Origin: Ectopseudomonas oleovorans
GTDB taxonomy: Bacteria; Pseudomonadota; Gammaproteobacteria; Pseudomonadales; Pseudomonadaceae
Reading direction: 5' to 3'
Length of the DNA: 64,000 nucleotides
Assembly (NCBI RefSeq): GCF_003052605.1
Contig: NZ_QASO01000129.1
Location: 1 to 64,000 of the forward strand
The notes beneath the pieces were generated by a model that was not told the origin of the DNA, did no database searches, and saw nothing but the letters and a program-made list of their open reading frames with translations. Shown here one piece after another: positions 33,089-40,624 of the stretch. Every line of letters starts with the position of its first letter. Positions within the stretch are counted from its first letter, which is position 1. The position numbers were made by a program, and so were the translations under genes.

Positions 33089-33105
33089 TGTCAGTTGATT
33101 CGTTA

Positions 33106-33888
33106 CTAGAACTCTTGAATCTCGCCCCCTTTAAACAGGGCTTTCTTGGGGCGAAAATCGACAGACAGTCGACTCTGGTCCATGTCGTTAAACCTTACGT
33201 GGTCAGACATGAACTTGTTGTAGCGGACAGTGAAACCCCGATTGATTTCCCCGTCGACAGGAAAGTAACCATCCACAACCACTGCAGCTCTGAAAACCTC
33301 ATTGCCAAGCACGTCAGTGAATACCGCAGTGCCGTCAAAGGCGTTTACCTCTCGCCCGGTGTTGTTTCTGAAAGTGAGACCGAAAGCCATCTGGTCTTGA
33401 TCGTGTCCGTCAGTTCTGGATAAGAAACCTTTATCCCTGATGGTTGCCGAGATCGGACTAATCACTGGCACAGCTGCAGGCTCTGCAGCTACCCGGTCAC
33501 TAGTGGGCGGTAGCGAACTGCTGACAAGTGAGTTGCTGGCACCACCTAAAAGACCAAGCGTTATGCCCCACACTACCGCACAAATTACGGCAACGATGAT
33601 GAATGCAGGGATAGACGCAAAAACCCACTTGACCATGAATACAACCATGGACCAGAAGCGCATTTGAATATCCACAACCACGACGGGCTGCGCTGCAACA
33701 GGAACCGAAGCCCCTTTAATCTGGCGGGCCTGCTTCACAACATCAGCAGCCGGAGCTACTTCTAACGCAGCTGCTGCCTTTTGTTTGGCTGCCAGCGCCT
33801 TAGCATAGAAGGCGCCACATGACGGGCATTTCAGCGGGTCGCCAAACTCGGCCTGCGGTGCTTCATGGTTACATGCTGGACACTGCAT
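33106..33888 (-). CDS. Zinc-ribbon membrane protein, probable moron (260 aa)
   Basis: It starts with a zinc ribbon (MQCPACNHEAPQAEF...CPSCGAFY), then an Ala/Val linker, one strong TM region (FMVKWVFASIPAFIIVAVIC, about 105-130) and an extracytoplasmic beta domain (FGLTFRNNTGREVNAFDGTA, VFTDVLGNEV). The sequence up to 33981 is open but unconserved-looking; GGGAGGG precedes the chosen ATG. It lies between the major tail and tape measure genes, where lambda has G/GT, and has its own terminator. It is not a standard tail gene and may alter the lysogen's envelope. Confidence 0.7.
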   Translation of the reverse strand: MQCPACNHEAPQAEFGDPLKCPSCGAFYAKALAAKQKAAAALEVAPAADVVKQARQIKGASVPVAAQPVVVVDIQMRFWSMVVFMVKWVFASIPAFIIVAVICAVVWGITLGLLGGASNSLVSSSLPPTSDRVAAEPAAVPVISPISATIRDKGFLSRTDGHDQDQMAFGLTFRNNTGREVNAFDGTAVFTDVLGNEVFRAAVVVDGYFPVDGEINRGFTVRYNKFMSDHVRFNDMDQSRLSVDFRPKKALFKGGEIQEF

Positions 33889-34047
33889 CGGGTTTCCCTC
33901 CCTTTGGATATGACAGGGAATGTAGCCGATCGGCAGGCGCACTGGAACCCAGCACGGCCGGCGGCCTGTACGGATCACCATCTATGACGAAGAGAGCCCT
34001 GCATAGTAGCCTCATGACCCACATCAAATGACTGCCAAGGAGCGGCC

Positions 34048-34704
34048 ATGCCATCAGCCAAACCAGATAAAGCCAGGATCAAGGCTGCAGCCCGTGCGCG
34101 AGATCGCGAAGAACTGCCGGACTTCTTCACGCCGATCAAAGAAGCCGCTCAACTGGCCGTTTCAGACGGCGCTCTCACCCAGTCGAGAGCAGCCAATTTC
34201 GAGCTGCTTCTTTCGGCCCACCCGTACCTGGATTTCTTCCCCTACAACATGCTCAGAGCCGCGCTGTACCAGGCGACTGACAGTGGTTGCTGGGAGCCAG
34301 TTGTTGAACGCGACCTTTTGGTACTGCTCACCACCCTTTTCGCTGAGCGCTATGACGGCTTCCCGCTTCAAGACCTTGTCAAAGCCGACCTTCCGACCTT
34401 CGGGGACATTTACCCGAGGTTATTTGATACACCTCCCGCTGGATTTTCGGTCGCGGGGAAACTCTGCGACTTCACCGGCCCATTCAAAGATCGCTCCCGC
34501 CGCGAATGCTATGCCCAGGTCGACGCACTTGGCGGAACACCCTCAGACATGGGGTGGTACACCGACTGCCTATTCGTGGCAGATGACCACTACCATAAGC
34601 GCGCGATCTCCAGCGGCCTGGAAGCTGCCGTGTTTACGCGAATGCGGCAAGGCACCCTACGCATCTACCGAGAGAGCGCCTTTCCATCGCCGACGCCTGA
34701 ATAG
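34048..34704 (+). CDS. BRCT-like domain moron (218 aa)
   Basis: It runs against the late operon. The N-terminal 130 residues are helical and unfamiliar. The C-terminal part (GKLCDFTGPFKDRSRRECYA, VDALGGTPSDMGWYTDCLFV, then FTRMRQGTLRIYRESAF) follows the BRCT pattern: FTG, a polar helix with R, a Gly-rich turn, a hydrophobic strand and a terminal aromatic. BRCT domains bind phosphoproteins or DNA ends (as in LigA). AAGGAG precedes the ATG. The family is inferred from the pattern; the role is unknown. Confidence 0.6.
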   Translation: MPSAKPDKARIKAAARARDREELPDFFTPIKEAAQLAVSDGALTQSRAANFELLLSAHPYLDFFPYNMLRAALYQATDSGCWEPVVERDLLVLLTTLFAERYDGFPLQDLVKADLPTFGDIYPRLFDTPPAGFSVAGKLCDFTGPFKDRSRRECYAQVDALGGTPSDMGWYTDCLFVADDHYHKRAISSGLEAAVFTRMRQGTLRIYRESAFPSPTPE

Positions 34705-34725
34705 GCCATCCCTGGCCCAGCAGCA

Positions 34726-35478
34726 TCAGGCCGCCTTGTCTACCAGGTTCATCTCGCAGAACTTGGACAGGTCAGTGGCCGTGATCAGCGGATCGGCCAG
34801 CAGCTCGGCCGGGCCTTCCAGGCGCAGGTACTCCTGGCCCAGTACCGGCAGCTCGCTGAGCAGGCCGAACTTGGCGCGGCGCACCACTAGGCTGTAGGGC
34901 TCGCCGCTTTGTGCGTCGTTGAGGCCGGCGATGAGCAGCTCCAGTTCCACCTGGCTGCCGTTTAGCATCTGCACGGCGCTGGCTTGGCGCTTGGTGTAGG
35001 TGAGCTTTACGCCGGTATTGTCGATGCCGCTGCTGGCGGTAACGATAATGCCGTGCGGGGTCAGCAGGTAGTCGGTACCGGCCAGCAGCGCGACATCGGC
35101 AGCCGTTTTCACGGTTACCGGCTGGGTGATATCCGGCAGGTACTTGAACGGGATCAGCTCACCCTCGACACCCGCGCTGATGCGCAGCTCATCGGTAACG
35201 GTGCCAGCCGCCACGGCGACAACAGTAGAACGAGTAGAGCGCGCCAGGTTGGTGGCGGTCATGTCGTACATGCCGATGGTCGAGGTCACGTCCGTGACGA
35301 TCTCGCGCACGTTGCGGTTGCCACCGCCGCCACGGAAGTTGCGCAGCGTCTGGCGGTCGCTGGTGAAGCTGATGTTGAAGGTGTCGCAGTTGCCGATATC
35401 CAGCAGCGGGTCCTGAGACTGGTAGGCGCGAGCGTAGATGATGCCCTCGCCGATGAACGAACGGTCGATCTGAGCCAT
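34726..35478 (-). CDS. Major tail tube protein
   Basis: A 250-residue protein beginning MAQIDRSFIGEGIIYARAYQ. A beta-rich pattern with NISFTSDRQTLRNFRGGGGN and a C-terminal ELELLIAGLNDAQSGEPYSL-type segment fits siphovirus tail tube subunits. GGAG lies 10 nt upstream. It stands between the small chaperone-like gene and the tape measure, the position of lambda V. No immunoglobulin-like C-terminal domain is visible. Confidence 0.75.
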   Translation of the reverse strand: MAQIDRSFIGEGIIYARAYQSQDPLLDIGNCDTFNISFTSDRQTLRNFRGGGGNRNVREIVTDVTSTIGMYDMTATNLARSTRSTVVAVAAGTVTDELRISAGVEGELIPFKYLPDITQPVTVKTAADVALLAGTDYLLTPHGIIVTASSGIDNTGVKLTYTKRQASAVQMLNGSQVELELLIAGLNDAQSGEPYSLVVRRAKFGLLSELPVLGQEYLRLEGPAELLADPLITATDLSKFCEMNLVDKAA

Positions 35479-35518
35479 GGGACTCTCCTAGTGATCGTGG
35501 GGTTTGCGGGAGGGGCGG

Positions 35519-35710
35519 TTACTTGTTGTCGCCGGCCGGTTGAGCTTCAGGCTCGGCGGCGCCGGCCTTGGCCTTCGGGGCGACCAGATAGCCGCGCTTC
35601 TCGGCGTGCTCGGCTACATCGTCGTCCACGTCTTGCTCGCCCTTTTTGAAGAGCTGCACGTTGCCGCCCTTCTGGTAGTTGAAGGGCTTGGCCACATTGA
35701 TCTTGGGCAT
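35519..35710 (-). CDS. Small late structural protein (63 aa)
   Basis: Begins MPKINVAKPFNYQKGGNVQL. Short N-terminal strand region, then an acidic helix (KGEQDVDDDVAEHAEKRGYL) and an Ala/Glu/Lys-rich tail. Similar small proteins with an FxxGxHxVdee..AeH pattern occur between head-completion and tail tube genes in many phages. Exact function unknown. Confidence 0.7.
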   Translation of the reverse strand: MPKINVAKPFNYQKGGNVQLFKKGEQDVDDDVAEHAEKRGYLVAPKAKAGAAEPEAQPAGDNK

Positions 35711-35720
35711 GGGGTGTTCC

Positions 35721-36164
35721 TCACTTGAGGGGCTGCACGTAGGGGATCTGTACCGGCATCACCTGGGCAGCCCAACGCCGGCCATTGCGCGGCGCCATGG
35801 GGGTTTCGGGTTGGAAGGCGCCCTGCTGCACGCCCTGTTGTTTGAGGCCGAGCTTGGTGCCGGCGAGCTGCACCTTCACCGCCAGGCGCCCTGCACGCAG
35901 CGCGGCGAGGTAATCGCGCCGCCGCGTCATGAGGGTGATGTTGACGGTGAGCCGCTCACGCACGCTGTTCGACGCCTGCCGCTCGACTTCCTCTGTCGTA
36001 CCGGGCTGCAGGATGATCAGGTCATCCGGTAGCCCTTCGTCGTCGGCATCGATCACACGCAGCACGTCATCCTCGATCACCTCGGCGCCGAAGTTGGGCA
36101 CCTGGGCGAGCAAGGCCTTCAGCTCGGCGAAGATCGCCGACTGCATGTCGATGGGTTGGGTCAT
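35721..36164 (-). CDS. Probable tail terminator protein
   Basis: A 147-residue protein beginning MTQPIDMQSAIFAELKALLA. An N-terminal helix and a beta-alpha core (DDLIILQPGTTEEVERQASN, RLTVNITLMTRRRDYLAALR) resemble lambda gpU-type tail terminators, which cap the finished tail and join it to the head. Position before the tail tube genes agrees. The motif evidence is modest. Confidence 0.6.
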   Translation of the reverse strand: MTQPIDMQSAIFAELKALLAQVPNFGAEVIEDDVLRVIDADDEGLPDDLIILQPGTTEEVERQASNSVRERLTVNITLMTRRRDYLAALRAGRLAVKVQLAGTKLGLKQQGVQQGAFQPETPMAPRNGRRWAAQVMPVQIPYVQPLK

Positions 36165-36165
36165 G

Positions 36166-36477
36166 TCAGGGCACCACGTAGAGGGTGATCATGTGGCCGT
36201 CATCGCGCTCGATGCCGTCGATGTGCCAGGTCTTGCCATCCATGGCGAAGGCGCCTTGGCGGTCGAACGGTTGCAGCAGGCTTTTGCGCACGGTGATGGT
36301 CACCGCCCGGTCGAGCATGCCGCCGCCAGCGTCGAACCGTTCGATATCGCGCTCCATAATCACCTCGACGCCGCTGGCCAGTACGGCACCAGTGGCGCTG
36401 TGGTAGTCGGCGATGCCATCGGCCAGCGTGCGCAGGATGGTTTTGTTCATGCGGTCACGCATGGCGGCCCAGCTCAT
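36166..36477 (-). CDS. Probable head-tail joining protein (FII-like)
   Basis: A 103-residue protein beginning MSWAAMRDRMNKTILRTLAD. DGIADYHSATG and TVRKSLLQPFDRQGAFAMDG, then a short beta end, fit the lambda FII/Phage_attach family. It follows the capsid cement gene (3-nt gap) and precedes the tail terminator, exactly the FII-Z-U segment. Family call rests on length, position and pattern. Confidence 0.65.
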   Translation of the reverse strand: MSWAAMRDRMNKTILRTLADGIADYHSATGAVLASGVEVIMERDIERFDAGGGMLDRAVTITVRKSLLQPFDRQGAFAMDGKTWHIDGIERDDGHMITLYVVP

Positions 36478-36480
36478 GGC

Positions 36481-36831
36481 TTACGCCGTGACCGGGTGGC
36501 CCAGCGAGCCGTTGAGGCGCACGCGGCCGGTGGCAGACGGGTTGGCAGCGTCGGCAGTAGCCACGCCCACCAGATAGTTGCCGGTACCGGGCACGTTGGT
36601 CAGCAGGCCGCTGGCGGCGATCATGTAGATGGGGTTGCCCACTGCCCAGGCTTGCGCGCTGGTTTTCGGCAGGTCGAAGACGCCGGTGGTCTTGATCTCG
36701 ACCTCTTCGCCAATGGCGGCATCGGTGGCGGCTACGCCGATCAGGCTGTTGGCTCGCACCAGTTCGCCAGAGGTGATGGCGGCAGCGGCAATGATGAAGA
36801 TCATGTCGCCGTGCTGTTTGAAGTTCTTCAT
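36481..36831 (-). CDS. Capsid cement/decoration protein (DUF2190-like)
   Basis: A 116-residue protein beginning MKNFKQHGDMIFIIAAAAIT. It has the DUF2190 pattern: SGELVRANSLIGVAATDAAI, a FDLPKTSAQAWAVGNPIYM core and a Gly/Val-rich strand end. DUF2190 proteins decorate and stabilise capsids after the capsid gene in many phages. It lies downstream of the protease-capsid gene, past a strong hairpin. Confidence 0.8.
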   Translation of the reverse strand: MKNFKQHGDMIFIIAAAAITSGELVRANSLIGVAATDAAIGEEVEIKTTGVFDLPKTSAQAWAVGNPIYMIAASGLLTNVPGTGNYLVGVATADAANPSATGRVRLNGSLGHPVTA

Positions 36832-36860
36832 ATCGGATTCCTCGAATCAGGAGAGCAGAA

Positions 36861-36893
36861 ACGACAAGGGCGCCCGATGGCGCCCTTTGTCGT
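36861..36893 (-). terminator. Strong hairpin between capsid and cement genes
   Basis: ACGACAAGGGCGCC and GGCGCCCTTTGTCGT with a 4-nt loop give a 14-bp stem with one bulge in the 74-bp gap. There is no T-tract, so it is more likely an mRNA 3'-stabilising or processing structure than a full terminator. Confidence 0.6.
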
Positions 36894-36905
36894 GAGGTGT
36901 GGCGG

Positions 36906-38897
36906 TTACGCGCCGGCGTTTTTGTAGACGCCGCGGTAGTCGATCCAGCCGGCGCCGAACACCAGGCGGGCCTTGATCTCCATGCCGTCGACTTCGAAGC
37001 CCTCGCGGGTTTCGGTGAACACGCCCTGCTCACCTTCCAGGTAGGCGTACTCGAAGGTATCGACCATGCCCGGTGCGGCGTACAGGTACCACTGGTTGCC
37101 GGTGATGCGCGCATCGACGATCACCTGCAGCGAGGTGTTGCGGCTGTCGTTGATGTCGGCGTTCTTGGCCGGCACGTAGTTGGAACTGGTGAACTGGAAG
37201 GCTTCCAGCTCTTTGTCCGGGCCAACCACCAGGTACTGCGGGCCGAGGTTGAGGTAGTGCCCCGCCTTGGACTTCTGCTTGCGCATGGCGGCGCGAGCAG
37301 CGGCCAGGGTGGTGGTGTTGATCGCGCCAGCACTGGCAGCCAGGTTGCCATGGCCTGCGTCGAACACTGCCACGTTGTCCACGAAGGTCGGGTTGCTGAG
37401 CAGCAGATCCCACACGACGTCGGACTCGGTCTGAGCAGCGGCGGCGCCCAGGGCCTGCGGGATGCGGGTGAGCGCAGACAGGTCGTCGTTGACGATCGAT
37501 TCCCAGGTTATGGCAATGATTTTGCCGTACTTCACCACGCGAATCGGCGCGCCTTCTTCGCCGAGGGTGCCGTACTTGTACTCGCCGTGCTCGTTCACCT
37601 TCTCCAGCGCGGTGATGTCGCCCAGGGCAACACGGGTCACTTCGCGGAAGTCCGGCACGCTGGTCTGGCGGCCCAGCGGGCGCCAGGTCTGCGGGGCCAG
37701 CTCATAACCGGCGCGCAGGGTGCGGTTGACGGTGCTGCCCAGCAGCAGCGGGAAGTCGCTGGTGGTGTGCATGCCGGCCGCGCGGAAGGCCTGACGGTCG
37801 CAGCCCAGGGCCGCGCGGGCCACTTCCTGCGGGGTCATGCCGCGCACGGTGCCGCCGACCATTTCCACGCTCTCGCGGGCCATGTCGATCAGGCGCATGC
37901 CGCGGAACTCGCGGGCGCCTTCCTCGAGCTTGACGCTCGGGTCGCAGCGGTGCAGCAGGGCATTGAGCATGCCGCCGCGCTTGGCCAGCACTACCGACTG
38001 GTCGACGGTGCTGGTGACGGTTGGCTGGCTGTTGCGGGTTTCCGGCTGCTCGGACTTCTGGCCCTCGGCCAGCTTGTCGATCATCGCGGCACTGGCATCG
38101 GCGACGGACACACCGCGCTCGACCAGATCATCAGCGAAATCTTCAGGCAGGCCGACCTTCTTGGCCATCTGGCGAATGCTCAGGCCACGCTTGCGCTCAG
38201 CCTCCTGGGTCTCACGGCGGATTTGATCCTCGGCCGCGCGCTTTTCTTCGTCGGTCATCACTGTTTCCTCTTGGGTGGTGGCCACGGCGGCCGGTTGCTC
38301 GGCAGGCTCAGCGGCCTGACGGGTTTCGAAAATGGTGGTGTAACGCTCACCTTGGTACTCGGCGGGCGTCTTGGCGCTGCGTACCTTGCTGCCGTCGTCG
38401 AAGCCGATTGGCACCAGGGACAGCTCGGTGGGCTCCCAGTCGGTGGCCCGGTAGATGGGGGTGGTGTCCTCGCCGTCTTCGACGAGCACGTAGCGGTGCA
38501 CGATGTAGCCCACGCTGATGTTGCGCAGGATGCCGTCGCGCACGTCGCGGAAGATCGGCTCCACGTCTTCGCGGGCACTGAAGCGGATCACCGCGCGGCC
38601 CTCGCCGCCTTCCAGCCAGGCGCGCTCGACAACGCCGATCACGTCGTCCAGATCCCACTGGCCGTGGCTGTTCAGGAACGGCGCGCCGTTGTTCAGGCGC
38701 TCCATGCGCAGTGCGGTGTCGGTGACTTCCAGCTCTTCCTGGTACTCGCCGATGGACCAGCTCCAGCGCTTACCGCGTGCGCCGGTCGTCCAGGTGATTT
38801 CTACGGTACGGTCGTCGATGTTGACCGTGCCGGGGCGTACCGCTGCGCGAATGCTCTGCAGCGGGGTTTCAAGCGTTTGCGTCTGCATCGCGGTCAT
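36906..38897 (-). CDS. Prohead protease-major capsid protein fusion
   Basis: A 663-residue polyprotein. The N-terminal ~210 residues form an HK97-type prohead protease, with the His in PFLNSHGQWDLDDVIG and the Ser in LRNISVGYIVHRY. A charged scaffold-like linker (MTDEEKRAAEDQIRRETQEA) follows. The C-terminal ~350 residues are the major capsid protein (LGSTVNRTLRAGYELAPQTW, YGKIIAITWESIVNDDLSAL). Protease, scaffold and capsid in one frame is a known but less common arrangement. I used the ATG at 38897; it overlaps the portal 3' end by 29 nt. Confidence 0.88.
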   Translation of the reverse strand: MTAMQTQTLETPLQSIRAAVRPGTVNIDDRTVEITWTTGARGKRWSWSIGEYQEELEVTDTALRMERLNNGAPFLNSHGQWDLDDVIGVVERAWLEGGEGRAVIRFSAREDVEPIFRDVRDGILRNISVGYIVHRYVLVEDGEDTTPIYRATDWEPTELSLVPIGFDDGSKVRSAKTPAEYQGERYTTIFETRQAAEPAEQPAAVATTQEETVMTDEEKRAAEDQIRRETQEAERKRGLSIRQMAKKVGLPEDFADDLVERGVSVADASAAMIDKLAEGQKSEQPETRNSQPTVTSTVDQSVVLAKRGGMLNALLHRCDPSVKLEEGAREFRGMRLIDMARESVEMVGGTVRGMTPQEVARAALGCDRQAFRAAGMHTTSDFPLLLGSTVNRTLRAGYELAPQTWRPLGRQTSVPDFREVTRVALGDITALEKVNEHGEYKYGTLGEEGAPIRVVKYGKIIAITWESIVNDDLSALTRIPQALGAAAAQTESDVVWDLLLSNPTFVDNVAVFDAGHGNLAASAGAINTTTLAAARAAMRKQKSKAGHYLNLGPQYLVVGPDKELEAFQFTSSNYVPAKNADINDSRNTSLQVIVDARITGNQWYLYAAPGMVDTFEYAYLEGEQGVFTETREGFEVDGMEIKARLVFGAGWIDYRGVYKNAGA

Positions 38898-40416
38898 CGT
38901 TCGCGCTCTCTTCATTGGCCGGCGCCGGATCGACGTCGGTGGATGGAATGACGGTGCCCTGCGGGCGGGCCTGGGTCAGGCCGGCGCTGGATACCTTGCG
39001 GGGGTCGCAGTCGAACACCAGGCCGAGGTCGTCGAACAGCTTGTTGCTGTCGGCGATGTCCTGGGCGTGGGCGGCTGGGTCGGTAATGCCCAGCTCGCGC
39101 AGGGCGTTTGGCCAGGTGATCAGGCCGGAGCGCAGGCGCGCTCTGACAGTCTCGGTTTCTGACTTCGGGTCGACCATCTCGCGGCGCGGCGGCACCCACT
39201 CGGCTTTCACTTCGGTCAGCACGGCGCCCGGCAGCAGCGCCTGGGCCTCCATGAACCATTGCCAGGCGCGCTCGCACATCTGCGGGATGATCATGCGCCA
39301 CTGCCACACGTCCACCCGGCGGGCGAAGTGCAGCCAGCCCATGCGGCCACTGGAGAAGTTCACGCCCTTCAAGTCGCCGGTGATCAGCTCGTAGGGCACA
39401 CCCAGACCAACGGAGATGGCATGCAGCGCCTGCCAGCTGTAGGGCTGGTAGCCGTTGAAGGTGGGCGGCGCGGCGAAGCTGACGCCCTCGCCCATGGATA
39501 GCTCCTGAATGATGCCAGGCTCCATACGCTCAACCAGCGGCGGCGTCTTGCCGTTATTCCCGCCTGTGCCGTCCTTGGTGATGAAGGCGGCGAAGCAGGC
39601 GGCGATCTTGGCCTGCTCCATCACGGCATCTTCCATTTCGTCGAAATTTTTCAGGCGCTGCATCACCGGGGCGAACCAGGTGTACCCGCGCGCCTGGCCG
39701 GCACGCTTGGGCAGGAACACGTGGATCACGTCTTCTGCCGGCACGCGGCGCGACTCGATGGAGCGCATGGTGGCGCTGGAGCCTGGGTGCTCGTCGAACA
39801 GCCAGAACGCCACGCGCTTGCCCAGGGCATCGAACTCGATGCCCTGGATGATGACGTTGCCACCGTTGGCGCCACTCTTGGCGTCATCGATGAAGTCCGG
39901 CTCGAGCACTTGCAGTTGCAGCGGCACAGCCAGGCCATCGGTGCTGTAACGGCGGCGACGACGAATCAGGCATTCGCCGGACTCCGTGACGCACTCCATC
40001 ACCTTGTGCTGCAGGCCGTAGAAGTTCTCCAGCCCATCGGCATCGCACTGCAGGCTTTCGCCCCAGGCATACCAGAGATCACCGAGGCGCTTGGCTTGGC
40101 GCTCCCTGTCGATCAGCGGGCGCGGCACGATACCGGCACCCACCACGTTGTCGGCAATGCCGGTAATGGCGCGCTCGGCATAGGGGTTATTGCGGCGCAG
40201 ATCGCGGGCGCGGTTGCGCAACACGGCCAGGGCAGAGCCGTTCTCGGTGTTGGCATCCGCGCCTGCTGCGCGCCAGCCTTGGTTGCGACGACCACCTGCC
40301 GCACCTTCGAAACGGCGCTCCATGGCGGTGAGCATCAGGTCGGCGCGCTTTTTCTCCAGGCGAGCCATGGCGCGCTTCGCGGCATAGCCGGGAAACAGCG
40401 AGTCGATCACGCTCAT
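38869..40416 (-). CDS. Lambda-family portal protein (gpB-like)
   Basis: The 515-residue protein forms the dodecameric portal vertex for DNA entry and tail joining. It starts MSVIDSLFPGYAAKRAMARL; ARDLRRNNPYAERAITGIAD, ECLIRRRRR and YELITGDLKGVNFSSGRMG are typical gpB motifs. The open frame upstream to 40728 would overlap gpW and is rejected because MSVIDSLFP is the conserved start. It lies 2 nt after the gpW-like gene. Confidence 0.92.
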   Translation of the reverse strand: MSVIDSLFPGYAAKRAMARLEKKRADLMLTAMERRFEGAAGGRRNQGWRAAGADANTENGSALAVLRNRARDLRRNNPYAERAITGIADNVVGAGIVPRPLIDRERQAKRLGDLWYAWGESLQCDADGLENFYGLQHKVMECVTESGECLIRRRRRYSTDGLAVPLQLQVLEPDFIDDAKSGANGGNVIIQGIEFDALGKRVAFWLFDEHPGSSATMRSIESRRVPAEDVIHVFLPKRAGQARGYTWFAPVMQRLKNFDEMEDAVMEQAKIAACFAAFITKDGTGGNNGKTPPLVERMEPGIIQELSMGEGVSFAAPPTFNGYQPYSWQALHAISVGLGVPYELITGDLKGVNFSSGRMGWLHFARRVDVWQWRMIIPQMCERAWQWFMEAQALLPGAVLTEVKAEWVPPRREMVDPKSETETVRARLRSGLITWPNALRELGITDPAAHAQDIADSNKLFDDLGLVFDCDPRKVSSAGLTQARPQGTVIPSTDVDPAPANEESANDDRDADANA

Positions 40417-40418
40417 GC

Positions 40419-40622
40419 TCAGTAGCCTTTGGTGAATGAGGTCAGGCGGCGGCCGCCGGTAGTGTCTGCGTTGAGGCCCAGTTCGTTTTCCATCAGCCGC
40501 AGGATCTGCAGCATCTCGGTAACCGAGCGGTAGGTGACGCTGCGGTCGGCGTAGCGCACCTGCAGCTCGCCCCCGGCGATGGCGGCCTTCAGCGCCTGGT
40601 ACTGCTCTTGGGTGTAGGCCAT
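40419..40622 (-). CDS. Head-tail joining protein gpW-like
   Basis: A 67-residue protein beginning MAYTQEQYQALKAAIAGGEL; the pattern VRYADRSVTYRSVTEMLQIL matches gpW-family proteins that seal the portal after packaging. It sits between large terminase and portal, the lambda A-W-B order. Confidence 0.88.
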   Translation of the reverse strand: MAYTQEQYQALKAAIAGGELQVRYADRSVTYRSVTEMLQILRLMENELGLNADTTGGRRLTSFTKGY

Positions 40623-40624
40623 GG

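Noticed and set aside
36897..38951. A 684-codon open frame on the plus strand
   Set aside because: Exact antisense of the protease-capsid gene; low-quality composition (His/Ala/Gly/Val-rich), no conserved motifs. High GC keeps the opposite strand open.
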